A stretch of DNA of 54,095 nucleotides from Bacillota bacterium (GTDB lineage Bacteria > Bacillota > Clostridia > Christensenellales > Aristaeellaceae). The notes beneath the pieces are model-generated. The model was not told where the DNA came from. It saw nothing but the letters and a program-made list of their open reading frames with translations, and did no database searches. Shown here piece after piece: positions 7,303 to 17,000 of this stretch (the first letter of the stretch is position 1; each line of letters begins with the position of its first letter). The stretch covers positions 1-54,095 of the forward strand of contig JAEVYX010000060.1 in NCBI GenBank assembly GCA_023392515.1, given 5' to 3'. The position numbers were made by a program, and so were the translations under genes.

Positions 7303-9282
7303 ATGACGCAAACCTATGATGCAGGCAACATCCAGGTGCTGGAGGGACTGGAAGCTGTCCGCATGCGCCCGGGGATGTACATCGGCTCCACCGGTGCCCG
7401 AGGGCTGCACCATCTTTTATGGGAAATTGTGGACAACGCCATTGACGAGGCGTCTAACGGCTATGCTACCGAAATCTGCGTAACGCTGCATAAAGATGGT
7501 TCGGCAAGCGTTTTTGATAATGGCAGAGGCGTGCCGGTGGATATACATCCAACGCTGGGCATTCCGGGGGTGGAGGTCATCTATACCCGGCTTCATGCGG
7601 GTGGAAAATTCAACAGTGATAATTACAGCTATTCCGGGGGGCTGCATGGGGTGGGCGCCTCTGTGGTCAATGCGTTGTCCAAGTGGGTCACCGTCGATGT
7701 TTATAGGGATTGGACCCATTACCGTATGGAATTTTCCAGCGAGTTTGATATGCTGCAAAGTAAAATTCTTGCAGGCAAGCCCAAAGGCGGTCTTCAATCT
7801 CTGGGAAACACCCGCAAGCGCGGCACCTTGGTCCGCTTTTTGCCAGATGATACCATTTTTGAAGAAACCCATTTCAATGGAGAAATTGTATCTCGCCGTT
7901 TGAGGGAGTTGGCTTACCTCAACAACGGTGTAGGTATTGTTTTTGTAGACGAGCGGGTTAAGGATGAACATTTAAATCGGCAGGAATTCCGCTATGAAGG
8001 CGGTATTTGCGATTATGTCAAATACCTCAACGAGGATAAAACAACCCTGCATGACACACCCATCCTGTTGGATGGTAAAAAGGACGATGTCATCTGCCGG
8101 GTGGCCATTCAATATACCGATGGATATACGGAAAACCTTTTTTCCTATGTGAATAATATTCCCACAGCAGAAGGCGGCACCCATGAAACAGGCTTTCGGA
8201 CCGCTTTCACCAAAGCCTTTAACGATTACGCAAGAAAGATTGGCGCACTAAAAGAAAAGGACAATAACCTGGCAGGCGAGGACTTCCGTGAAGGCATGAC
8301 CGCTGTTTTGATTTCTATGGTAAAAAACCCCCAGTTTGAAGGCCAGACAAAAGGCCGGCTGGGAAATACCGAGGTGCGTCCCGCAGTAGAGGCCATCGTT
8401 GCGCAAAAGCTTGCCGAATATTTGGAAGATTTGAAAAATCAGGAGCTTTGTCAGAAAATTGTGGAAAAGGCCATTCGCTCTGCCAAGGTGCGGGAAGCGA
8501 CACGCAAGGCACAGAGCATGGCAAGGGCCCGAAATCAGTTGGAGGCCGCTCCGCTGGTGGGCAAGCTGTCCAGTTGTACAGGCAGGAAGGCTTCCGAAAA
8601 TGAGTTGTTTATTGTAGAAGGCGATTCTGCTGGTGGAAGCGCAAAGCAGGGCCGTGACCGGCGCTTTCAGGCCATTCTTCCTTTGCGCGGCAAACCCTTG
8701 AATGCGGAAAAAAAGCGGCTGGATCAGGTTTTGAGTAATGAGGAGTTCCGCACCATCATCACAGCGCTTGGCACAAGCATCGACGAGGACTTCGACCTGA
8801 AAAGCCTTAAATATAATAAGGTCATCATTTTGTCCGATGCAGACCAGGATGGCGCACATATCAGAGCAATTCTCCTCACGTTCTTTTATCGTTATATGCG
8901 CGAGCTGGTTACCGAAGGGCACGTTTATATCGGCATGCCACCGCTTTACCGTGTGCAAAAGGGCAATGATGTGCAATATGTATACGATGATAAAGCTCTG
9001 CAAAAAGTGCTCAAGCATGTTGGCCGCAACTATACCCTTCAGCGGTATAAAGGGCTTGGGGAAATGAATCCTGAACAATTGTGGCAGACCACCATGGACC
9101 CCGAAAATCGAAAGCTCCTTCAGGTGACCATTGAGGATGCCGCCCAGGCGGACCGCATCGTCACCATCTTAATGGGGGACAAGGTGGAACCGCGCCGCGA
9201 GTACATCAGCCAACACGCCAACTTCAATAGGACGGATGATTTTGTCCCCGTTGAAGGGGCTTCCGCAAAGGAGGGGAACTAA
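7303..9282 (+). CDS. parE: Type IIA topoisomerase ATPase subunit (ParE/GyrB)
   Basis: The ATPase subunit of topoisomerase IV or gyrase. Visible are the GHKL motifs (EIVDNAIDEAS, DNGRGVPVD, GGLHGVGASVVNALS), the QTKGRLGN lysine loop, the TOPRIM domain (EGDSAGGSA and DADQDGAHI) and the C-terminal KGLGEMNPEQLWQ motif. The reading frame is open from a GTG at 7240, but AGGAG at 7291-7295 sets ATG 7303 as start, giving 659 residues. GGTHETGF is, in my experience, typical of Firmicute ParE rather than GyrB, and the gene is not beside dnaA/dnaN/recF, so I favour ParE. The downstream A subunit starts directly after the stop codon. GyrB, or a second gyrase-like pair, remains possible without an alignment. 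Confidence 0.9.
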   Translation: MTQTYDAGNIQVLEGLEAVRMRPGMYIGSTGARGLHHLLWEIVDNAIDEASNGYATEICVTLHKDGSASVFDNGRGVPVDIHPTLGIPGVEVIYTRLHAGGKFNSDNYSYSGGLHGVGASVVNALSKWVTVDVYRDWTHYRMEFSSEFDMLQSKILAGKPKGGLQSLGNTRKRGTLVRFLPDDTIFEETHFNGEIVSRRLRELAYLNNGVGIVFVDERVKDEHLNRQEFRYEGGICDYVKYLNEDKTTLHDTPILLDGKKDDVICRVAIQYTDGYTENLFSYVNNIPTAEGGTHETGFRTAFTKAFNDYARKIGALKEKDNNLAGEDFREGMTAVLISMVKNPQFEGQTKGRLGNTEVRPAVEAIVAQKLAEYLEDLKNQELCQKIVEKAIRSAKVREATRKAQSMARARNQLEAAPLVGKLSSCTGRKASENELFIVEGDSAGGSAKQGRDRRFQAILPLRGKPLNAEKKRLDQVLSNEEFRTIITALGTSIDEDFDLKSLKYNKVIILSDADQDGAHIRAILLTFFYRYMRELVTEGHVYIGMPPLYRVQKGNDVQYVYDDKALQKVLKHVGRNYTLQRYKGLGEMNPEQLWQTTMDPENRKLLQVTIEDAAQADRIVTILMGDKVEPRREYISQHANFNRTDDFVPVEGASAKEGN

Positions 9283-11763
9283 ATGGCAAATCACGATCAA
9301 ACCCCTCCCATGGGTACCACAACTCAAATAGTGCAGACTCCTATGGAGGATGTCATGCACCAATCCATGATCCCCTATGCGGAATATGTCATCCTGGAGC
9401 GGGCTCTGCCCCGGGTGGAGGATGGCCTAAAGCCCGTGCAGCGGCGCATCCTTTATACCATGAGCGAGCTTTCCCTTGCTCCGGACAAGCCACACCGCAA
9501 ATGCGCCCGTATCGTAGGCGACTGCTTGGGTAAATATCACCCCCATGGAGATACCTCCGTGTATGATGCGCTGGTGCGCATGGCACAGAATTTCTCCCTG
9601 CGGGGTATGCTGGTGGACGGTCATGGCAACTTTGGTTCCATCGACGGCGACTCCGCAGCCGCTATGCGCTATACCGAAGCCAAGATGACGCCACTTGCCC
9701 TGCTGATGCTCCGGGATATCGAAAAAGATACAGTCCCCTTCCGTTTGAATTTTGATGATACGTTAAAAGAGCCTGATATGCTGCCTGGCCGGTTCCCCAA
9801 CTTATTGGTAAACGGGGCCAGCGGCATCGCCGTTGGGCTTGCCACCAATATCCCGCCCCATAACTTTCACGAATCTGTACAGGCGGTTATTGCCCAAATC
9901 GATAATCCCCAAATCACCACCCGTGAACTAATGCAGCATATCCCCGCCCCCGACTTTCCTACCGGCGGTGTACTTCTAGACACGGAAGAAATAGAAAAGG
10001 CCTATGAGACGGGCCGCGGGCGGCTGCTGCTGCGAGCAAAGGTTCATGTAGAAAACGGAAGCAGCGGCAGAAAGCTGCTGGTTATCACCGAGATGCCCTA
10101 CCAAGTGGCCAAGGCAGCCATGTTGGAGAAAATACTCAAACTTTCCGAAGAGAAAAAAGCGGTGCTGGGAGGCATCTACGATATTCGGGATGAGAGCGAC
10201 CGCACGGGCATGCGGGCAGTCATCGAACTTCGTAAGGAAGCCGACCCCCAGCGTGTACTCAGTTACTTATATAAATATTCCGATCTGCAAGTAACCTTCG
10301 GTGCCAATATGGTGGCTATTGCTGAGGGAAAGCCAGTGCAGATGGGGCTTAAGCAGATTATCGGCCATTTCATCCGGCACCAAAAAAATGTGGTGACCAG
10401 GCGCACCCAGTATGATTTGGATCAGGCTAAAGCCCGGGCGCATATTTTGCAGGGCTTGATGATCGCTGTAGATAATCTGGATGAGGTTATTGCGCTTATC
10501 CGGGCAAGCAAAACGCCCAAGGAAGCGAAAACCCGGCTCATGGAACGCTTTTCATTAAGCGATATACAGGCCCAGGCTATTCTGGATATGCGCCTGCAGC
10601 GGCTTACCAACCTGGAAATCATGGCTCTTCGCAAGGAGTATGAGGAAGTCTTAAGGCTTATTGACAAGCTGGAAGGTATTCTTGCCAGTGAAAAGAAGCT
10701 TCTGAATGTTATCAAGGCCGAGCTGTTGGAAATGTCTCAGCAGTTTTCCGATCCCCGGCGCACCCAGCTCATCAAAGAAGAAGAGGATGCCGCACCTGTG
10801 GAGCAGGAGGAAGCCGTTCCGGAAGATGCGGTGGTTTTGTATACCTTTGGCGGACAGCTTAAGCGCATGTATCCAAAGTTCTATGAAAAGCTGCCAGTTC
10901 CAGATATCCATGCCAATGGTTTGGAAGATGTGCCCCGGTTCTTGTTTGCAACGCAAACAGATCATACGCTTCTGTTCTTCACCAACCGTGGCAATTGTTA
11001 TCCACTCAGTATTGGAAGCCTGCCAGAAGCCAACCGGCCAAAAGACCGGGGTGTGCTGTTGTCTGGCGTATTGGCAGGGCTGGAAGATGGTGAAACCCTT
11101 TGCCAGCTCTATTGCGTTAAAACTGCGCAACTGTCGCAAATGGACGATTTCCTGTTCATAACTGCTCAAGGAATGGTCAAGCGTACAGCGGCCGCCGAAT
11201 ATGATGTGCGCCGACAAAAGTTTGCAGCCCTTAATCTTAAGGATGGCGATACGCTTATACAAGCATTCCCTGCCATGCCGGGTCAAGACATTCTGCTAAT
11301 AAGCCGAGATGGTCAAAGTATCCGCTTTGCACTGGACACCGTGCCTGCCATGGGCCGTTCATCCGGAGGTGTAAAAGCTATACAATTGGAGGGATCTGAT
11401 ACGGTAACCTGGTCCGGTCAGGTATCAGCAGATAATCAGCTTATACTGTTTAGTGACCGCGGCAATGCTAAAAGAGTTCTCGCTATGGAATTTGAAGTTC
11501 AAGGGCGCAATGGCAAAGGCGTCCGTGCATTCTCCTTCAATAAAAACGGCTCCAATGGCACGTTTGTCGCCGGCTGTGTCTCCATTGGGAAGGAGCCTGT
11601 AAGCCTGGTCGTATTGCAAGCCCAAAGTGCTCCTACCTTCCTCTCTTCCGAGGAAATCGTTCTTCAATCAAAATCCGACAGGGGTAAACCCTATGTGATG
11701 GCGCTTATGGATGATGTGGTCACCGGGCTTATAACTGGTGTTTCCGCCTCAGTTACGCCATAG
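9283..11763 (+). CDS. parC: Type IIA topoisomerase cleavage subunit (ParC/GyrA)
   Basis: The DNA breakage-reunion subunit that pairs with the preceding gene. The winged-helix core contains HRKCARIVGDCLGKYHPHGD and the catalytic Tyr in AAMRYTEAKM (Tyr130). The positions equivalent to the E. coli GyrA quinolone residues 83 and 87 are Thr91 and Asp95. The coiled-coil segment (about residues 360-490) is followed by an acidic linker and a six-bladed beta-pinwheel. No perfect GyrA box QRRGGKG is present; a related QGRNGKG lies in a late blade, which fits ParC better than GyrA. Start and stop are contiguous with parE (TAA-ATG), with AAGGAGG 9 bases before ATG, so the subunits are made in step. Confidence 0.9.
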   Translation: MANHDQTPPMGTTTQIVQTPMEDVMHQSMIPYAEYVILERALPRVEDGLKPVQRRILYTMSELSLAPDKPHRKCARIVGDCLGKYHPHGDTSVYDALVRMAQNFSLRGMLVDGHGNFGSIDGDSAAAMRYTEAKMTPLALLMLRDIEKDTVPFRLNFDDTLKEPDMLPGRFPNLLVNGASGIAVGLATNIPPHNFHESVQAVIAQIDNPQITTRELMQHIPAPDFPTGGVLLDTEEIEKAYETGRGRLLLRAKVHVENGSSGRKLLVITEMPYQVAKAAMLEKILKLSEEKKAVLGGIYDIRDESDRTGMRAVIELRKEADPQRVLSYLYKYSDLQVTFGANMVAIAEGKPVQMGLKQIIGHFIRHQKNVVTRRTQYDLDQAKARAHILQGLMIAVDNLDEVIALIRASKTPKEAKTRLMERFSLSDIQAQAILDMRLQRLTNLEIMALRKEYEEVLRLIDKLEGILASEKKLLNVIKAELLEMSQQFSDPRRTQLIKEEEDAAPVEQEEAVPEDAVVLYTFGGQLKRMYPKFYEKLPVPDIHANGLEDVPRFLFATQTDHTLLFFTNRGNCYPLSIGSLPEANRPKDRGVLLSGVLAGLEDGETLCQLYCVKTAQLSQMDDFLFITAQGMVKRTAAAEYDVRRQKFAALNLKDGDTLIQAFPAMPGQDILLISRDGQSIRFALDTVPAMGRSSGGVKAIQLEGSDTVTWSGQVSADNQLILFSDRGNAKRVLAMEFEVQGRNGKGVRAFSFNKNGSNGTFVAGCVSIGKEPVSLVVLQAQSAPTFLSSEEIVLQSKSDRGKPYVMALMDDVVTGLITGVSASVTP

Positions 11764-11790
11764 CTTAGGATTTAGTGGAATAGCATTGAG

Positions 11791-11818
11791 TCCCGGCCCT
11801 TCAAGCCGGGATTTTTTT
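11791..11818 (+). terminator. Rho-independent terminator after parE-parC
   Basis: A 7 bp GC-rich stem (TCCCGGC, loop CCTTCAA, GCCGGGA) followed by seven T, 28 bases past the parC stop. Confidence 0.92.
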
Positions 11819-11932
11819 CATGTAAATTTTCACGTCTTTACAATCATCGTTCCTTTTCAAATCGTTGTATTTCCATAAGGCATACTGTCCTTTTCTTTCG
11901 CATAGGGATAGGCAAAGGATGGTGGCACAGCA

Positions 11933-12850
11933 ATGAGCAATAATCCTATGCGCTTAAAACCCAAGGGGTTGCTGAGCGGAACGCCGGAGAAAAAACCGGC
12001 TCCGCCTCCCCAAAAATTCTTGCAAAAGGCGGCGTCTGCCGTAAAAAGGATTTTCCTCGGCGCTGGCCGGGCGCTGCGGAGTCAAGCTGCAGGTCAATTG
12101 GCGCTAGCGCTATGTCTGGCTACTGTATCTACCCTATATACTACCGGCTTGAAGGATGAAACCGTCACAGTCCTCAGCCATAAGCGAGAACTTCCTGTAT
12201 ACAGCGTGGCCAGGCAAGATAAGGTTATTTCCATCAGTTTTGACGCGGCCTGGGGAGGAGACCAAACCATAGCGATTTTGGATATCCTGGATGAATACGA
12301 AGTGAAAACAACCTTTTTCCTGGTCGGTATATGGGTTGATAAATACCCGGAACTGGTGAAGGAAATTTTCGCCCGTGGGCATGAAATTGGCAATCACTCT
12401 GCTTCCCATCCTCACATGAGTCAGCTTTCCCAGGAAAAAATACAGGAAGAATTAAGGATAATGAGCGATAAGGTGGAAACACTAACGGGTGTGCGCCCCA
12501 CCTTGTTCCGCCCTCCCTATGGAGACTATAACGACCGGTTGGTACGCGAAAGCAGGGCACAAGGTTATGAAATCGTTCAGTGGAGTGTGGATTCGCTGGA
12601 TTGGAAAAACCGGGGAGCCGAGGACATCATCAAGCAATGCACCAAGTCCATAGAGAATGGCGATATTGTGTTGTTCCACAACGATTCTCAGTATATCCTA
12701 AATGCGCTGCCTACGGTGCTTAATCACTATCAGGATCTGGGGTTCAGCATAATTCCAGTCTCTCAAATTCTACTCTCTGGAGAAACAACAATTGATGTGC
12801 AGGGTAAGCAACATCCCATCCATTCTGCCTCCCCTGCACCCACGAGGTGA
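11933..12850 (+). CDS. PdaB-like polysaccharide deacetylase
   Basis: A NodB-fold carbohydrate esterase, probably acting on peptidoglycan during spore formation. Residues 1-55 are basic and Pro-rich and lead into a single membrane helix (AGQLALALCLATVSTLYTTG), so the catalytic domain faces outside or the intermembrane space. The domain shows motif 1 as SFDAAWGGDQT (the usual TFDDGP is replaced, as in PdaB proteins), motif 2 HEIGNHSASHPHMS with the two metal-ligand His, motif 3 LFRPPYGDYN and motif 4 VQWSVDSLDW. At 305 residues it is longer than Bacillus PdaB because of the N-terminal extension. The upstream GGA is about 13 bases from the ATG, so the exact start is uncertain. It overlaps the SSB-like gene's ribosome site, so the two are probably co-transcribed. 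Confidence 0.88.
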   Translation: MSNNPMRLKPKGLLSGTPEKKPAPPPQKFLQKAASAVKRIFLGAGRALRSQAAGQLALALCLATVSTLYTTGLKDETVTVLSHKRELPVYSVARQDKVISISFDAAWGGDQTIAILDILDEYEVKTTFFLVGIWVDKYPELVKEIFARGHEIGNHSASHPHMSQLSQEKIQEELRIMSDKVETLTGVRPTLFRPPYGDYNDRLVRESRAQGYEIVQWSVDSLDWKNRGAEDIIKQCTKSIENGDIVLFHNDSQYILNALPTVLNHYQDLGFSIIPVSQILLSGETTIDVQGKQHPIHSASPAPTR

Positions 12851-12856
12851 ACTGCA

Positions 12857-13537
12857 ATGGAAGAAGCCGGCAATTTGCTGCGACTAAGCGGCACACTCTA
12901 TGATGATCCCGCATATGGGCATGAGGTTTTTGGCGAACAGTTTTTCTATGCCACACTTTCCGTTCCACGCTTATCCGGCGCAGAGGATTTATTGCCCATA
13001 ACGTTAAGCGAACGGCTGATGGAAAACATGGAATTGGTGCCTGGCACTCCGTTATCTTTGGAAGGACAGCTGCGCAGCTATAACAAAGTCATGGATGGCG
13101 TTGGCCGCCTTTTGATTACCGGTTTTGCCCAGCGGTTATTATCGGCAGATGAATCGCAAAACCCTAATCAAGTGCAGCTCTGCGGCGCATTGTGCAAAGC
13201 TCCCTCCTACCGCACCACCCCTTTCGGGCGGGAAATTTGCGATTTGATGCTGGCTGTCAACCGGGCATATGGGAAAAGTGACTACATCCCCTGCATCACA
13301 TGGGGACGTACCGCACGTTTTGCCAGTCATCTGCACGTGGGCGACCACGTACAGCTTTTAGGCCGCTTTCAAAGCCGGGCATATCAGAAGCAGATGGGTG
13401 ACGGCACGGTTCTCAACAAAATGGCCTATGAAGTTTCTGTAGGACGCCTGACTCTGATGACTCAATGCAGACCTGTTCAGGAAGATGTGCCTTTCCCGGA
13501 TAATGTTTGCTATTCATCTCCGCCGGAAATCGTATAG
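12857..13537 (+). CDS. Two-OB-fold single-stranded DNA-binding-like protein
   Basis: A 226-residue protein with two SSB-like OB folds. The second half is the clearer one: QVQLCGALCKAPSYRTT followed by ICDLMLAVNRAY and YIPCITWGRTA, then GDHVQLLGRFQSR, the usual SSB strand order. The first half has a weaker copy (LLRLSGTLYDDPAYGHEVFG, LSLEGQLRSYNKV). It lacks the acidic C-terminal tip (DDDIPF) by which housekeeping SSB recruits partners, so it is likely an accessory SSB-like protein, not the main Ssb. GAGGTG 8 bases upstream of ATG overlaps the deacetylase stop. The genomic link to a sporulation deacetylase gives no clear function. Confidence 0.8.
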   Translation: MEEAGNLLRLSGTLYDDPAYGHEVFGEQFFYATLSVPRLSGAEDLLPITLSERLMENMELVPGTPLSLEGQLRSYNKVMDGVGRLLITGFAQRLLSADESQNPNQVQLCGALCKAPSYRTTPFGREICDLMLAVNRAYGKSDYIPCITWGRTARFASHLHVGDHVQLLGRFQSRAYQKQMGDGTVLNKMAYEVSVGRLTLMTQCRPVQEDVPFPDNVCYSSPPEIV

Positions 13538-13560
13538 ATAATAGCATACATTTTGATTTC

Positions 13561-13597
13561 AACTCCTTCCAATTTAGGAAGGAGTTCTATTTTATTT
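13561..13597 (+). terminator. Terminator after the SSB-like gene
   Basis: A perfect 10 bp stem AACTCCTTCC / GGAAGGAGTT with a 6-base loop, followed by the T-rich CTATTTTATTTGG. It is less GC-rich than the other terminators here. Confidence 0.7.
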
Positions 13598-13639
13598 GGC
13601 AAATTGTCGGAAAAGTATTCCCGATTTCGCAGGAAAGGC

Positions 13640-13668
13640 TTGCATTTCGCATGGATGCGTGGTATAAT
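13640..13668 (+). promoter_or_regulatory. SigA-type promoter of rpsT
   Basis: -35 TTGCAT (13640-13645), 17-base spacer with GTGG just before the -10, and a perfect -10 TATAAT (13663-13668). The start codon is about 41 bases further on, so rpsT is monocistronic between this promoter and the terminator at 13987. Confidence 0.85.
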
Positions 13669-13709
13669 AACTCTTGCTGATTTACGCTGATTCAAGGAGG
13701 TGAATGAAA

Positions 13710-13976
13710 TTGCCGAATATCAAATCCGCTATCAAACGCGTCAAGGTCAGTGAAAAGAAGAATCTGCGCAACCGGATGGTCAAGAGTGGCGTGAAAACCG
13801 CCGTCAAGAAGTTCCAGGTTGAGTTGGCTTCCAATCCGAGTGCTGCCAACGTGCAGTTAAACGCAACCACCTCCGCCATCGATAAAGCGGTCGCCAAGGG
13901 CATTATGCACAAGAATACCGCCAATCGCAAAAAGGCTCGCTTGGCCCATAGCCTGTCAAAAGCGGTTGCTCAGTGA
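13710..13976 (+). CDS. rpsT: 30S ribosomal protein S20, TTG start
   Basis: S20 binds 16S rRNA and is needed for 30S assembly. The basic sequence begins MPNIKSAIKRVKVSEKKNLR and includes the family motif KGIMHKNTANRKKARL. An in-frame ATG at 13704 lies only 3 bases after AAGGAGG (13694-13700), too close; the TTG at 13710 is 9 bases away and gives the canonical N-terminus of 88 residues. The E. coli rpsT gene also begins with UUG, where the weak start is part of autoregulation by S20, so the same control may apply here. Confidence 0.96.
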   Translation: MPNIKSAIKRVKVSEKKNLRNRMVKSGVKTAVKKFQVELASNPSAANVQLNATTSAIDKAVAKGIMHKNTANRKKARLAHSLSKAVAQ

Positions 13977-13986
13977 GTTGCCAGAT

Positions 13987-14022
13987 AAGCGCCCTGTTCC
14001 AAAGCGAAAGGGGCGCTTTTAT
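13987..14022 (+). terminator. Rho-independent terminator of rpsT
   Basis: An 8 bp stem AAGCGCCC / GGGCGCTT with a 16-base loop, followed by TTTTATTAT, 11 bases after the rpsT stop. Confidence 0.85.
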
Positions 14023-14047
14023 TATGCATACAAGAAAGGGTTTTCAA

Positions 14048-14084
14048 TAAAAAAATGCCGGGAGAAAAATGATTTTCTCCCGGC
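14048..14084 (-). terminator. Bidirectional terminator, giant surface-protein gene
   Basis: A perfect 12 bp stem GCCGGGAGAAAA / TTTTCTCCCGGC with a 4-base loop. The minus-strand transcript continues into seven T and the plus-strand one into TCTTTTTATT, so it can stop both rpsT read-through and the giant gene. Confidence 0.9.
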
Positions 14085-14090
14085 GTCTTT

Positions 14091-17000
14091 TTATTGCCAA
14101 TTTTGCGTAGGAAGAGGTTGAATAGCTGCGGGGCGATTCGCTCCCTCGCGCAACACGAACCCTAAATCACAATCGAAATTATTGCCATTGCTTTCCACCA
14201 TTACATCGCCCGTTGAAGCAGTACCCTCCTGGGTCTCATTCAAGGCACTGCTTAAAATGGGATAATCTTCCCGACGCAGTGTTGGCATAATCTCGTTATA
14301 CATATCCACTTGCACCTGGCTTAGCGTGGGATATACCCCTGTAAACAGATAGTATCCGTATTCATTGGTGGTAGCAGAAGCCACTGCTTGCCCTTCCTGA
14401 TATAAAGTGACGGTCAGGCCGGGAATGCCCGGTTCTCCCGTATCCTGCAATCCGTTCTTATTTTCATCAAGCCAAGCAAAGTCACCCAATTTTCCGGTTC
14501 GTACCGCACCAATATCCATCTTTACTCTGTTTTCTCCCATACGAAGGGAGAAGGGGGCACATATTCCCGATACCATATCAGTTACAATGCTGATGCTCTC
14601 TTCTTTAGCAAGACGAGCATCCGTTGGTTTCACAAAGAGATATTCGCTAGGCAGCTGAGCTGCAATGACATATTCCCCCGGCATCAAGAAGTTGAATTGG
14701 TATTTACCGTCTTCACCCGTTGTTATGCTCTGCAACACTGTATTGAGATCATTTGCGTTGTATAACACTGCAGTAACTCCGCTAAGCGGTGAAATTACGC
14801 CTGCCGTATCAGCCCAAGCCGTGCCTTCGATGTACGTATATTCACGGACTCCTGCTCTAAGGTCGGATAGCAATTCCCCTTCCCGCAGTTCAACACTGCG
14901 GCAGGCAATGGTTCCGCTTTGCGCATCGGAGAAAAGGTTTTCGCCGGCAGCCATGTCAGCTGCAACGCATCGGTCGGGCAAAGATATGGTGATGTCATAT
15001 GTTCCCGGCAGCATGTTATACTGGGCAAAAATCCCCTGCTCATCCGTCCTTATACTTGCGACTACTTGACCACTCACAAGATCATTCAGTTGAACATTCA
15101 AACCGGAAATCGGCTTTTCCTCGCTGCCCAAACGGCCATCATTGTCCGTATCCATCCAGACAAAGCCTTGAAGCCCGGCAGGCAATACACCACCCACCAA
15201 TCGGCCATCCATGGTTTGCCCCATCTCCAGGGCTATTTCTACGCTTGCCTTATTTGTCTGCGCACTCGGCAGAAGGGATAATTCCGCTTCCCTTGTGATT
15301 ATCATTCCTTCTGGGAGCGTAACTGTCAGGGTGTATACATCCGGGTGTAAATCTTTCAGATAAAAAGCCCCATCAGTCCCTGTAGTGACAGCAGTTGCCT
15401 GTAAGCCAGCCCTTTGAGGCTGAAGATTGATCTTAACACCCGTTAGAAGCGGTTCTCCTTGATCTATCCGGCCATCACCGTTCCGATCATGGAAAGCAGT
15501 TCCTGATATCGCCCCCAAGACAACAACACCGCATAATGGTGCTTCCTTATCCTCACCCATGGCCATATCCAACCAGTCGCTGGATGCAATTCTATCCTTG
15601 GATGATATTTGGCTGCCGCCTGTGGTTTTACTTGCATAAATGACGTTCTCCGGCAACTCATACCGCAAGGCATGCCATCCTGGCATAACTCCAGTAAATA
15701 CATAGCTGCCATCCTCTTCGGTTTTTACAGTCGAATGTACTGTACCATCAAAGTCAATCAACGACACGATAACGCCCGGAAAACCGCCTTCACCCTCTGA
15801 CAGAAGTCCATCGTCATTTTTGTCGGCAAAAACCTGACCGTGCATCTGGCCAGAAAGCAGCAGGCCTGCATAAATACCTGTTATATTCTGCCCCATGGCA
15901 AGATTTATGCCTTCGGTAACTCCGCTTTGCTGCTCATCCGACACGATATAGCTGCGCATTTTTCCGCTGCCATGCATGGTGATGTGATAACCTTCCGGCA
16001 CACCTATCTGAAGGGTATAGGTCATTGGCATGAGTTGGGTAAAGGTGTAACTCCCATTCTCGTCCGTCACCGTTCGAGTAAGCTCATTTCCCTCCGAATC
16101 CATAAGCACAACAGTAACGTTTGGAAAAGGATTTTCTTGATTTTCATAGGTTCCGTTATAGTTCTCATCCACAAACACTGTACCGGACAAGCTGCCCGGC
16201 TTAACCGTACCCAGGCCCAGCTGCATTAAAGCACCATCAGCCACACCCTTGATATCTACAGTCGCATCCTTTCGGCTGTTCCGGGTCGCAAATCGGTTTT
16301 CAAACGCAGCTCCTTTGTCGCTTATTCTGGTAAATACCAAGGTTTCATCCGGCAAAACAGCCCGGACCTGATAATCTCCTCCACGTAAGCCAACAAAACG
16401 GAAATCTCCGTTTCTATCTGTGATGGCTCGACCTAATACAGCATTGTTAGCGTATTTGGTCAGCTCCAGCGTTACCTGATCCAAAGGCTCCTCCCCTTCA
16501 TCCATCAATCCATTATAGTTGGCATCCAGGTAGGCCTTGCCTTCCAAAATCGTCTGTTTGATAAAACCAATATTCTGTTCTGTCTCCCGGGTTCCCGTTT
16601 CAATCGTATATTGGCGCACGCCTGTTGCGGAACCCTCCTGTGTCAGAATTGACCGCTTTTCTCCTCCAGTCTGGCTGAATCGGGTAAAGGTCATACCGGT
16701 GGAACCCGTAACTGTCATTGTATAGGTATCGGGGCGCACCTCCAGCGTATAAAAACCGGTTTCGTCAGTGGTTAAGCTGTAGTTATAACCATATTTTTTT
16801 CCAGTGAGGGTAATTAAGCAATCTGCTTGGCCACCCTCCTGCTCTTCCATGATGCCATCTCCGTCTTGATCGTACCAGACCTTTCCGGAAATTATGCCGG
16901 TTCTGCCTCCGCCAGCACCAACGCTCACATTTTCCCCTTCTCTGAGGGTAATTTCTTCCGTCATACCCTGCCGACTATCCGCCTTTTTCAGGGCGCTTGC

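Noticed and set aside
8248..9078. A 276-codon open frame on the minus strand inside parE
   Set aside because: It lies wholly within a strongly conserved topoisomerase gene on the other strand, has no ribosome site and no recognisable domain; it is a codon-bias shadow.
10651..11286. 211-codon minus-strand frame inside parC
   Set aside because: Antisense to conserved ParC sequence; no ribosome site and no family match.
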